Shown: one piece after another, positions 1 to 5,409 of the stretch
Numbering within the stretch: position 1 is the first letter of the stretch
Layout of the letters: the number at the start of each line of letters is the position of its first letter
DNA from: Candidatus Zixiibacteriota bacterium
GTDB lineage: Bacteria; Zixibacteria; MSB-5A5; JAABVY01; JAHJOQ01
Length of the DNA: 5,557 nucleotides
Direction: 5' to 3'
NCBI GenBank assembly: GCA_030631455.1
Contig: DAOVLC010000120.1
Span: forward strand, 1-5,557
The notes under the pieces: model-generated
What the model was told of the DNA's origin: nothing
Seen by the model: the letters and a program-made list of their open reading frames with translations, nothing else
Databases searched by the model: none
Program-made: the position numbers and the translations under genes

Positions 1-1
1 A

Positions 2-289
2 GATCCCTATGGATGTTCGTCAATCCAGAGCATACTGAAGTGCCACGACATTGAGCTCTTCGAATTGGCTGAGGACGAATCAAGTCTCTCCTACCAAGTA
101 ACCGGGTCGAGCGTTCAGCAACTCGTTAGTGAATTCTCCAAAGAAGAACTAATAATGGAGATACACTGGAGTGATGATCCAATGGAACCGCCGAGTTGGT
201 TGGTGGAAGAGTATATTACATACGAGTCTCTGAGCTGGGATAGTCAGGAGTATCCTCCTGTGCTGCTTGTTACGTTCGAGAAGGAGTGA
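2..289 (+). CDS. 3' end of an unrecognised protein-coding gene (5' end outside window)
   Basis: The reading frame is open from the first bases of the window to a TGA at 287-289, so this is the last 95 residues of a longer protein. A TTG at 65 could serve as a start, but I see no ribosome binding site before it, so a truncated gene is more likely. The visible part is acidic, with many Glu and Asp and several Trp and Tyr (for example PPSWLVEEYITYESLSW). It shows no signal peptide, membrane segment or motif that I recognise. No terminator-like hairpin follows the stop. The same frame stays open from 290 to a TGA near 451 (about 53 codons), which could mean an eroded C-terminus, but it may be chance. 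The coding assignment rests on the open frame and a protein-like composition only. Confidence 0.5.
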   Translation, partial: DPYGCSSIQSILKCHDIELFELAEDESSLSYQVTGSSVQQLVSEFSKEELIMEIHWSDDPMEPPSWLVEEYITYESLSWDSQEYPPVLLVTFEKE

Positions 290-651
290 TATCACATCTG
301 GGAGCAGAATGCAGGACTGGATGCCTGCGCAGTGATGGAACACCGTCGTCTCACCTCCGGAATTGACCGTTACCTTCACAAAGTAGTGACATGCCACCGT
401 CCTGTTGCTGCATTTCATTTGCGGTTGATGAACTTACGCGATTTGACCTGAATCTTCGTTTGTGCACATATGCATCTTTTTTGTTGATTTTTGTTCGGTT
501 AGTTGTTACTTTCCGAGTCAAATTTCGGCGGTAGACTGTGCAATTGAGAGGGTCTTTAGCGTATAGAAAATAAATGATGAGTCTTTTGAGGGAGTCGGAG
601 ACATCATTTGTCGCATGACATGGTTTCTGCGCTCCCGACGCAAATCGAAAC
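290..651. other. intergenic stretch with no supported gene
   Basis: About 360 bases separate the truncated first gene from the ribosome binding site of the OmpA-type gene. Frames here are short or only open antisense to neighbours. The second half, especially 470-580, is AT-rich with T runs, as expected for a promoter region. TTGAGA at 544-549 and TATAGA at 562-567 resemble -35 and -10 boxes but are only 12 bases apart, so I do not call a promoter. An ATG at 615 is in frame with the OmpA gene. It would put a basic Arg/Lys-rich stretch before the signal peptide and has no good Shine-Dalgarno sequence, so the transcript leader probably includes it. Confidence 0.5.
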
Positions 652-660
652 AGGAGGTGA
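652..660 (+). promoter_or_regulatory. strong ribosome binding site that sets the OmpA-family start
   Basis: AGGAGGTGA is a full-length match to the anti-Shine-Dalgarno end of 16S rRNA. It ends five bases before the TTG at 666. It decides for that TTG over the upstream in-frame ATG at 615, because translation from 666 gives a textbook signal peptide directly at the N-terminus. Confidence 0.85.
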
Positions 661-665
661 TTGTT

Positions 666-2147
666 TTGCAGAAAGGATTCAAAACAGTAATAGTGCTGGC
701 ATTGGTCCTGATGTTGACCATCCCAGTTTTCGCGGCCGAGACGACTGACAAAATCGGCATCGGTGCCCGCGGGGGACTCTTCCTTACCGGAGGAGAATGG
801 AAACTCGGTCCGATGGGCGGCGCTGAGATCAAGTTCGGCATTCACAAGAACTGGTCGATCGGCCTCGTAGGAATGTACGGCCCGACCAAGGGCGGAATGC
901 TCGATCTAACCGAAGATTTGCCCATGATGGTCGCAGCTGACGAAGATGACGATAAGCTTCGTATTCGGCACCATATTGTCGAACTGGCTGGCTACTACAA
1001 CATTACGCCGGATGCCGAGTACAATTTCTACTTGACTGCGGGTGTTGGGCTCGACTCGTGGCGAGTACGCGACAAATGGGACAACAAAGTGATGATTCCC
1101 GATGTCAACGGCAACATGTTCAATTTCCGCGATCAGCAGATGACACTTATGTTCGGCGCGGGCGTTGAGTATTTCCTCATCGACGAATTCTCGGTTGGTG
1201 GCGCCCTGCGTTATCATCTGTTGACCAGTGCTTTCTCGGATTTCAAAGACGACAAGGATGTGGGAGGCTCCGACGGTCTCGACAATCCACCCGGAGTATT
1301 CGAGATTGGCGCTACGATCACAGCGTATCTTGGCGCCTGTAAGGATGACGACAAAGACGGTGTCTGTAACGAAGAAGACAAGTGTCCCGAGACACCGAAG
1401 GACTGTATCGTAGATGAGGCCGGCTGCCCGCTCGACGGAGACGGCGACGGTGTCTGCGATGGTCTCGATCAGTGCCCGAACACACCGAGAGGCTGCAAGG
1501 TTGACGTGAACGGTTGCCTGAGCGACTCCGATAACGACGGTGTCTGCGACGGTATCGACAAGTGTCCGGATACACCTGAAATTGCCAAGGTCGATGCCAG
1601 CGGCTGCCCGCTCGACACCGACGGAGATGGCGTTGCTGACTATCTGGACAAGTGCCCCGGTACTCCGAAGGGCTGCAAGGTTGACAAAGACGGTTGCGAG
1701 ATTGACTCGGATGGCGACGGTGTCTGCGATGGTCTCGACAAGTGTCCTGGCACTCCGGAAGGACTCGAAGTCGACAACACCGGCTGCCCGGTGGCATACA
1801 AGGTCGAGAAAGACGTCGTTCTGATCGGTGTGACATTTGCAGTGAATTCTGCCAACCTTACCGACAATGCGAAAGTGGAACTCGATAAGGTGGTTGAATC
1901 TCTCAACGCCCTGCCGCATACCCGCCTCGAAATTCAGGGACATACTGATATTACCGGCTCGCACGAGCGAAACATGGAACTGTCCCAGAAGCGTGCCCAG
2001 TCAGTTGTTGACTATTTCGTGGAGAAGGGCGTCGAGGGTTCCCGTCTAACCGCTAAGGGCTACGGTCCCGACAGGCCGAAATACGACAATAAGACCGCCG
2101 ATGGACGCGACAAGAACCGTCGCGTGGAGATGATTCGCATTAATTAG
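666..2147 (+). CDS. OmpA-family outer membrane protein: beta-barrel, five TSP3-type calcium repeats, peptidoglycan-binding domain
   Basis: The protein is 493 residues from the TTG start. Residues 1-23 form a signal peptide: a Lys-containing N-region, a hydrophobic core and cleavage after VFA, leaving AETTDK. Residues ~24-226 have the alternating aromatic/glycine pattern of an eight-strand outer-membrane barrel. Residues 227-376 are five tandem 30-residue units, each opening with a DxDxDG calcium-binding loop and rich in Cys (thrombospondin type 3-like). Residues ~377-493 are an OmpA C-terminal domain with GHTD (425-428), an LSQKRAQSVVDYF helix and NRRVEM. Asp428 and Arg443 are 15 residues apart, as are the diaminopimelate-binding Asp and Arg of E. 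coli OmpA. The likely role is tethering the outer membrane to peptidoglycan, with a calcium- and disulfide-stiffened linker crossing the periplasm. It appears monocistronic: a strong ribosome site precedes it and a terminator follows. Family assignment is firm; a specific porin or adhesin role is unknown. Confidence 0.93.
   Translation: MQKGFKTVIVLALVLMLTIPVFAAETTDKIGIGARGGLFLTGGEWKLGPMGGAEIKFGIHKNWSIGLVGMYGPTKGGMLDLTEDLPMMVAADEDDDKLRIRHHIVELAGYYNITPDAEYNFYLTAGVGLDSWRVRDKWDNKVMIPDVNGNMFNFRDQQMTLMFGAGVEYFLIDEFSVGGALRYHLLTSAFSDFKDDKDVGGSDGLDNPPGVFEIGATITAYLGACKDDDKDGVCNEEDKCPETPKDCIVDEAGCPLDGDGDGVCDGLDQCPNTPRGCKVDVNGCLSDSDNDGVCDGIDKCPDTPEIAKVDASGCPLDTDGDGVADYLDKCPGTPKGCKVDKDGCEIDSDGDGVCDGLDKCPGTPEGLEVDNTGCPVAYKVEKDVVLIGVTFAVNSANLTDNAKVELDKVVESLNALPHTRLEIQGHTDITGSHERNMELSQKRAQSVVDYFVEKGVEGSRLTAKGYGPDRPKYDNKTADGRDKNRRVEMIRIN
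1344..1793 (+). repeat. five tandem 90-bp units encoding TSP3-like calcium-binding repeats
   Basis: The units begin at 1344, 1434, 1524, 1614 and 1704 and are each exactly 90 bases, with no indels. Each encodes a DxDxDG loop, a DKCP-like segment with Cys at position 14, a Val-Asp at 23-24 and a Gly-Cys at 27-28. Units 2, 3 and 5 share near-identical DNA around GACGGTGTCTGCGA, which suggests recent duplication or gene conversion. Positions 8 and 21 vary between Cys and other residues. The exact spacing shows unit expansion in frame rather than random divergence. Confidence 0.92.
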
Positions 2148-2166
2148 ACCGATACCTCTTTTCAGC

Positions 2167-2205
2167 AAAAAGGCGTCGATAACATCGGCGCCTTTTTCTG
2201 TTTTT
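2167..2205 (+). terminator. intrinsic terminator of the OmpA-family gene
   Basis: AAAAAGGCG at 2167-2175 pairs with CGCCTTTTT at 2189-2197. The stem continues inward through a T-G wobble and CGAT/ATCG to a three-base AAC loop, about 14 pairs in all. T runs at 2193-2197 and 2201-2205 follow. The A-run on the 5' side could also let it act from the other strand. It lies 20 bases after the stop codon and isolates the OmpA gene from the HIT unit. Confidence 0.9.
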
Positions 2206-2224
2206 CATTTCTTTCTTCCGCACG

Positions 2225-2258
2225 AACCTTCAGGTTTTAATTTGCGTTTTTGCAACCT
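2225..2258. repeat. three AACCT half-sites around the HIT-gene promoter (possible operator)
   Basis: AACCTTCAGGTT at 2225-2236 is a perfect 12-bp dyad (arms AACCT and AGGTT, two-base centre). A third copy, AACCT, lies at 2254-2258, between the proposed -35 and -10 boxes. This spacing suits an operator for a dimeric regulator, and the second gene of the unit encodes a helix-turn-helix protein. The sites are short, so chance is possible. Confidence 0.35.
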
Positions 2259-2270
2259 ATTCTTTAATAT
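2242..2270 (+). promoter_or_regulatory. sigma70-like promoter for the HIT/aconitase-like unit
   Basis: TTGCGT at 2242-2247 and TAATAT at 2265-2270 are 17 bases apart. Transcription would start about seven bases after the -10 box, at or next to the ATG at 2277, so the message may be leaderless. This agrees with the lack of a Shine-Dalgarno sequence before that start. Box matches are partial; the spacing and the position just after a terminator support the call. Confidence 0.5.
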
Positions 2271-2276
2271 GATCTT

Positions 2277-2762
2277 ATGATGAAATCCGTATACGCACCA
2301 TGGAGAGAAGAGTACCTACTCGGCGTAAAAGGCATCAAAGAGAAGGGATGCCTGTTCTGCAGAGTCTTGAAGGAAAAGCGGGATAAGTACAACCTTATCC
2401 TTCACCGCGGCGAGCGGACATTCATAATCATGAACCGCTATCCATACACATCGGGCCACCTTATGATCGCCCCATATAGACATATCGGTGTGCTCGAGAA
2501 GCTTGATGACGAGTCCGCATGTGAGCTAATGCTTGAGACTCGCAGGGTTGTCGCGATATTGAAGAAGGCATTCAAGCCGGATGGGATAAACATCGGAATG
2601 AATCTCGGGCGACCGGCAGGAGCGGGTGTCCCCGGTCATCTACACATACATATAGTGCCGCGATGGTCGGGCGATACCAGTTTTATGCCGGTAGTCGGCG
2701 GTACCCGAGTTGTATCCGTGTCGTTAACAACGACTTACAAGATTCTAAAGCCTTTATTCTAA
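2277..2762 (+). CDS. HIT-family protein, probably diadenosine polyphosphate phosphorylase/hydrolase-like
   Basis: The product is a 161-residue cytoplasmic nucleotide-binding enzyme of the histidine triad superfamily. The HIT motif is HLHIHIV at 121-127; by analogy with Hint and Fhit, the middle His (123) is the nucleophile that forms the nucleotidyl intermediate. CLFC at 25-28 is the zinc-binding pair common in bacterial HIT proteins. YPYTSGHLMIAPYRHI at 55-70 and NIGMNLGRPAGAGVPG before the triad are typical. The APWREEY opening and the PRWSGDTSFMPVVGGT tail resemble the actinobacterial Ap4A phosphorylase type (Rv2613c-like) rather than Hint. Substrate is inferred, not shown. ATG at 2277 and ATG at 2280 are both possible starts; neither has a ribosome binding site. 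It lies 13 bases upstream of the next gene, so the two are very likely cotranscribed. Confidence 0.9.
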   Translation: MMKSVYAPWREEYLLGVKGIKEKGCLFCRVLKEKRDKYNLILHRGERTFIIMNRYPYTSGHLMIAPYRHIGVLEKLDDESACELMLETRRVVAILKKAFKPDGINIGMNLGRPAGAGVPGHLHIHIVPRWSGDTSFMPVVGGTRVVSVSLTTTYKILKPLF

Positions 2763-2775
2763 GAGGCGGTCACGC

Positions 2776-4305
2776 ATGAAAATGCCGACCAAGGCGGAGC
2801 TTCTCAGGCTCCAGAAGCAATATCATACCGACAAGCGGATCGCCGAGGCTCTCGGTGGAAATGTCACCGAGCATTTGGTACAATACTGGCGTCGCAAAAA
2901 GGGCATACCGCGCAGATCGTTTCCGAAGTATTCCGAGGCCATGATTCGAGAGCTATGGGAGCGTTTCGGCGACGATTTCAGGTGCGGGAGAGAGCTTGGA
3001 CTATCCAAGGCGGGATTCTATAGCTGGCGCAGACGATACGGAATCAAAGAGAAACCGCGCACACTCAAGCTCGAACAGCTCGAATTCAGATTCGGATCTG
3101 AACCGAAAATGGGCCGCAACGGTGTGTTTATCGAGTATTACAGAACCGCTGCTGAGAAGATCCTCGCGAAATGCTCCGAGATCGAGATGGTGGAATCCGA
3201 CAAAGCCATCGAGGTCACACCCGATCTGATACTCATCGATGTCTCCAACCGAAAACAGAGTGAATCACTGCGCGTGTCCACCAGGGTCGCAGACAAAGTC
3301 AGGCTGATAACCGGACGGAAAAGAAGCCCGCTGAACGGCAGAGCCAGTGAATTGCAAGCGGCTGAAAATATCTTCTCGCTGGTGCAGGGCGATGATATAG
3401 TACCAAGCATTCTGATAGCGCAGAACGAATGCATTGCAGGCGGGCTGTCGGCATTTTCGACGCTGACTATCAAGGTGAATGAATCTCAAATGACGCAGGC
3501 TCTGAAAACCGGCAAGTTCTCGCTCACGGTTCCGGCAACCGTAAGGATTACTTTGCAGGATCGTCTCCAGCGAGGCGTGACCGCATTCGATATACTCAGC
3601 TACGCTGTGGCGAACCTTCCGGCGTCCGTTTTCGAGAACCACTTTGTCGAATATGCCGGTAATGTAGTCGAGAAGCTGAATATTTACGAAAGAGTCTGCC
3701 TCTGCCATCTTACGCAGGCGTCAGGAGCGGCCTGTGGGTACACGGTGTTCGACGAGACAACGCGGAAATTCCTCGCGAAACGGGGACACACCGATTTTAA
3801 GGTCTGGTTTTCCGACAGCAAAGCGTTCTACCATCAGGATTATGTGCTTACCATCTCCGGTCTCGAACCGCAGGTAGTACTCGCCGGAGATATGACCTCC
3901 AGCCAACGGGTCAAGGATTTGGGAGAAATCAAACCGATAGAAACGGTATTCGTCGGTGGCGCATGTGCGGGTGGTACGCAAGCGATCAAGCAGGTCTCGG
4001 AATTGCTCAAAGGTCAGAAGATCAGCTCTTCGACGCGTCTATTTGTGTCGCCGATGTGCGAGGATACATATCTCGACGCATTGAAACGCAGGCTTCTGAT
4101 TCCGATTGTCGAAGCCGGAGGAGTGATACTTCCACCGGGTTACCTTCTCGAAGATATTCCCGGATTCGATTCTAAGACCAAAGCCACCGTTCTCGCCACA
4201 CCATACACATGCGGCACCAGCTACCCAGCCAACTGCTGGCTTGTCAATCATCTAACCGCAGCCGCAAGCGCACTCAAGGGCGCGCTCACAGATTACATAA
4301 AGTAG
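2776..4305 (+). CDS. helix-turn-helix protein fused to a degenerate LeuC-like aconitase-fold domain (putative regulator)
   Basis: The protein is 509 residues. Residues ~4-46 and ~52-92 form two similar HTH-like units: each has a helix with (R)xAxxLG or GRELG, then a helix ending VQYWRRKKGIP or YSWRRRYGIK, like homeodomain-type recognition helices. A linker runs to ~123. Residues ~124-509 track isopropylmalate dehydratase large subunit: AAEKILAK (125-132), GGLSAFS (222-228), VPATVRITL then GVTAFDIL (252-274), ERVCLCHLTQASGAACGYTVFDETT (305-329, compare E. coli [25 protein letters not shown]), LEPQV (363-367), VFVGGACAGG (391-400), EAGGVILPPG (446-455) and LTAAASALKGALTD (493-506). The enzyme's Cys pair (CxxC) is Tyr456 and Glu459, the GSCTN Cys is Ala396/Cys397, DSH is Gln-Asn-Glu (216-218), and the TSNRNF loop is PYTCGT (476-481). 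Start ATG follows AGAGG with suitable spacing. Loss of catalysis is a strong inference; regulatory function and ligand are speculation. The frame is intact and well conserved, so this is not a pseudogene. Confidence 0.82.
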   Translation: MKMPTKAELLRLQKQYHTDKRIAEALGGNVTEHLVQYWRRKKGIPRRSFPKYSEAMIRELWERFGDDFRCGRELGLSKAGFYSWRRRYGIKEKPRTLKLEQLEFRFGSEPKMGRNGVFIEYYRTAAEKILAKCSEIEMVESDKAIEVTPDLILIDVSNRKQSESLRVSTRVADKVRLITGRKRSPLNGRASELQAAENIFSLVQGDDIVPSILIAQNECIAGGLSAFSTLTIKVNESQMTQALKTGKFSLTVPATVRITLQDRLQRGVTAFDILSYAVANLPASVFENHFVEYAGNVVEKLNIYERVCLCHLTQASGAACGYTVFDETTRKFLAKRGHTDFKVWFSDSKAFYHQDYVLTISGLEPQVVLAGDMTSSQRVKDLGEIKPIETVFVGGACAGGTQAIKQVSELLKGQKISSSTRLFVSPMCEDTYLDALKRRLLIPIVEAGGVILPPGYLLEDIPGFDSKTKATVLATPYTCGTSYPANCWLVNHLTAAASALKGALTDYIK

Positions 4306-4317
4306 ATCGGTTCCGTA

Positions 4318-4334
4318 GTCCGGCTAAGCCGGAC
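4318..4334. repeat. perfect 17-bp palindrome between the aconitase-like regulator and leuD
   Basis: GTCCGGCTAAGCCGGAC has two perfect 7-base arms around TAA and starts 13 bases after the stop of the upstream gene. As RNA it folds into a tight GC-rich hairpin, but no T run follows, so it is not an ordinary intrinsic terminator. It lies 51 bases upstream of the TTGACA box of the leuD promoter. It could be an operator, an mRNA 3'-end stabiliser or part of a Rho-dependent end. Confidence 0.6.
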
Positions 4335-4385
4335 ATGAAACCTGACGCGCCAGCTATCGCCAATAAAAACCGGGCACATCACTTG

Positions 4386-4414
4386 TTGACAATTGTTCTG
4401 ATATAGTGTAATTT
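4386..4414 (+). promoter_or_regulatory. sigma70-like promoter of the leuD-like gene
   Basis: A perfect TTGACA at 4386-4391 is followed after 17 bases by TAATTT at 4409-4414. An overlapping TGTAAT at 4407-4412 is a closer -10 match but only 15 bases away. The start of transcription would be near 4421, leaving a leader of about 20 bases. The small subunit gene can thus be transcribed separately from the genes upstream. Confidence 0.6.
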
Positions 4415-4441
4415 TCGCTCGGTTTTGCGAGAGAGATTAAT

Positions 4442-4939
4442 GTGAAGATAATTAGAGGTAAGGTTTTCAAGTACGGCGATGACATCAATACCGATGTGAT
4501 TTTTCCCGGCAAATACACCTACACCGTCACCGAGCCTGATGAAATGGCGAAGCATGCGATGGAGGATCTCGACCCGGAGTTTGTGAAAATGGTCGAGAAT
4601 GGCGACGTGGTTGTCGGCGGAAAAAACTTCGGATGCGGATCATCGCGCGAACAAGCAGTCAAATGCCTGAAATTCACAGGTGTGGGTGCCGTTGTCGCCA
4701 AGTCATTCTCGCGCATCTACTTCCGGAACCTCATCAACAACGGGATTCCGGCGATAGTGAATGCTGAGCTGGTAGATTCGCTCAAGGCAGGCGACAAGGT
4801 GGAAGTCGATCTGGAGAAAGGAACTGTCACGACGCCGAAAGGTGAGTACACATTCCCGGCCTATGCGCCGGAGATTCAGGAGATCATTAACGCCGGCGGG
4901 CTGATACCGTACACACAAAAGAAGCTCGGGATCAAGTAG
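4442..4939 (+). CDS. leuD: 3-isopropylmalate dehydratase / homoaconitase-family small subunit
   Basis: The 165-residue product is the swivel subunit (aconitase domain 4) of a two-subunit hydro-lyase. With a LeuC-type Fe-S large subunit it would isomerise 2- to 3-isopropylmalate in leucine synthesis, or act on a related acid such as homoaconitate or a dimethylmalate-type substrate. Diagnostic motifs are YGDDINTDVIFPGKY (11-25) and GKNFGCGSSREQA (60-72), which carries the active-site Ser-Arg, then AKSFSRIYFRNLINNGIPAI. Its length fits the short archaeal/thermophile-type small subunits rather than the ~200-residue enterobacterial form. The substrate loop reads YTYT (25-28) where YLRT, YLRM or YLVM is usual, so the substrate is uncertain. 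The start is GTG behind a weak GAGAG; an overlapping ATG at 4440 runs straight into TGA. The catalytic large subunit is absent here: the upstream gene is a degenerate homologue of it, so a partner must be encoded elsewhere. Confidence 0.88.
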   Translation: MKIIRGKVFKYGDDINTDVIFPGKYTYTVTEPDEMAKHAMEDLDPEFVKMVENGDVVVGGKNFGCGSSREQAVKCLKFTGVGAVVAKSFSRIYFRNLINNGIPAIVNAELVDSLKAGDKVEVDLEKGTVTTPKGEYTFPAYAPEIQEIINAGGLIPYTQKKLGIK

Positions 4940-4985
4940 ACAGACTCCGAAGAGCCGTATGATCGAGGCTGATGCGAGATTTCGG

Positions 4986-5014
4986 TTGAGTTTTGCGCGA
5001 CGGTTTCGTAATAT
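4986..5014 (+). promoter_or_regulatory. candidate promoter of the STAS gene
   Basis: TTGAGT at 4986-4991 and TAATAT at 5009-5014 are 17 bases apart, the same -10 box and spacing as the site before the HIT gene. Transcription would start near 5021, leaving room for the GGAGG at 5038. No terminator separates it from leuD, so read-through is also possible. Confidence 0.45.
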
Positions 5015-5037
5015 GGACAAAACGATGAAGACCAGCT

Positions 5038-5042
5038 GGAGG
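5038..5042 (+). promoter_or_regulatory. ribosome binding site that sets the STAS gene start
   Basis: GGAGG ends five bases before the ATG at 5048 but only two before the in-frame TTG at 5045, which favours the ATG. Confidence 0.75.
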
Positions 5043-5047
5043 ACTTG

Positions 5048-5386
5048 ATGAAGGTTAATGCTTACGAGAAAGACGGTATCTGGGTTGTTGAGGTTAAGGG
5101 ACAGCTTATGGGTGGCCCCGATACGGGCGAACTCGACGAGAAACTCTACGCGATAATCGGCAAAGGCAATAAGAAGGCGATAGTCGATCTGGGCGGCTGC
5201 GCTTGGATTAACTCATCCGGGCTTTCGATTCTGATTCATCACTATAAAAAATTCAAGGACTCCGAGGGCGAGCTGAAGATGGCGAATCTGACCAAGAAGG
5301 TCGAACGAATAATGGTAATAGCCAGACTGACCGAGGTCTTCGATGTGAAGGACTCGGTGGATGAAGCCATAGCAGCATTCGGATAG
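5048..5386 (+). CDS. STAS-domain protein, anti-sigma-factor antagonist type
   Basis: The 112-residue product is a single STAS domain of the SpoIIAA/RsbV type. These cytoplasmic switch proteins bind an anti-sigma-factor kinase when unphosphorylated and release the sigma factor. The opening strand pair (WVVEVKGQLMGGPDTGELDEKL) and the core AIVDLGGCAWINSSGLSIL (44-62) are diagnostic. Ser56 matches SpoIIAA Ser58, the phosphorylated residue; the preceding Asp is Asn55 here. The C-terminal half (LKMANLTKKVERIMVIARLTEVFDV) fits the family's final strand and helix. No kinase or sigma gene is in the window, so its partner is unknown and a non-sigma role is possible. It ends just before a strong terminator. 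Confidence 0.88.
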   Translation: MKVNAYEKDGIWVVEVKGQLMGGPDTGELDEKLYAIIGKGNKKAIVDLGGCAWINSSGLSILIHHYKKFKDSEGELKMANLTKKVERIMVIARLTEVFDVKDSVDEAIAAFG

Positions 5387-5409
5387 ACAGCGAGATCACG
5401 CGAATACAT

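Noticed and set aside
335..451. A ~38-codon frame after the first stop codon, in frame with the truncated gene
   Set aside because: No ribosome binding site or motif; an open run of this length is not rare by chance. It is mentioned only as a possible eroded C-terminus.
615..665. Upstream ATG as the start of the OmpA-family gene
   Set aside because: It would add 17 Arg/Lys-rich residues before a normal signal peptide and has no Shine-Dalgarno sequence, while AGGAGGTGA sits just before the TTG at 666.
351..845. A 164-codon open frame on the minus strand across the intergenic region
   Set aside because: It overlaps the start and signal peptide of the OmpA-family gene, has a composition unlike a real protein, and matches no motif I know.
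1344..1793. Tandem 90-bp repeats as a CRISPR array or noncoding satellite
   Set aside because: Units are contiguous with no spacers, keep the reading frame, and encode conserved calcium-binding loops.
906..1964. A 352-codon open frame on the minus strand
   Set aside because: It lies wholly antisense to the OmpA-family gene and owes its length to the repetitive codon pattern of the TSP3 units. It has no ribosome binding site or recognisable domain.
2776..4305. Annotation as a functional LeuC (isopropylmalate dehydratase large subunit)
   Set aside because: Overall similarity would prompt that label, but the Fe-S cysteines, the Asp-Ser-His motif and the substrate Arg loop are all missing and an HTH region is fused.
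4318..4334. Palindrome as an intrinsic terminator
   Set aside because: The stem is strong but is followed by ATGAAACCTG, with no T run on either side.
4959..5048. A 29-codon small ORF ending in TGATG overlap with the STAS start codon
   Set aside because: The stop/start overlap suggests coupling, but there is no good ribosome binding site, the peptide is unremarkable and Arg-rich, and the frame runs through the proposed promoter. Probably chance.
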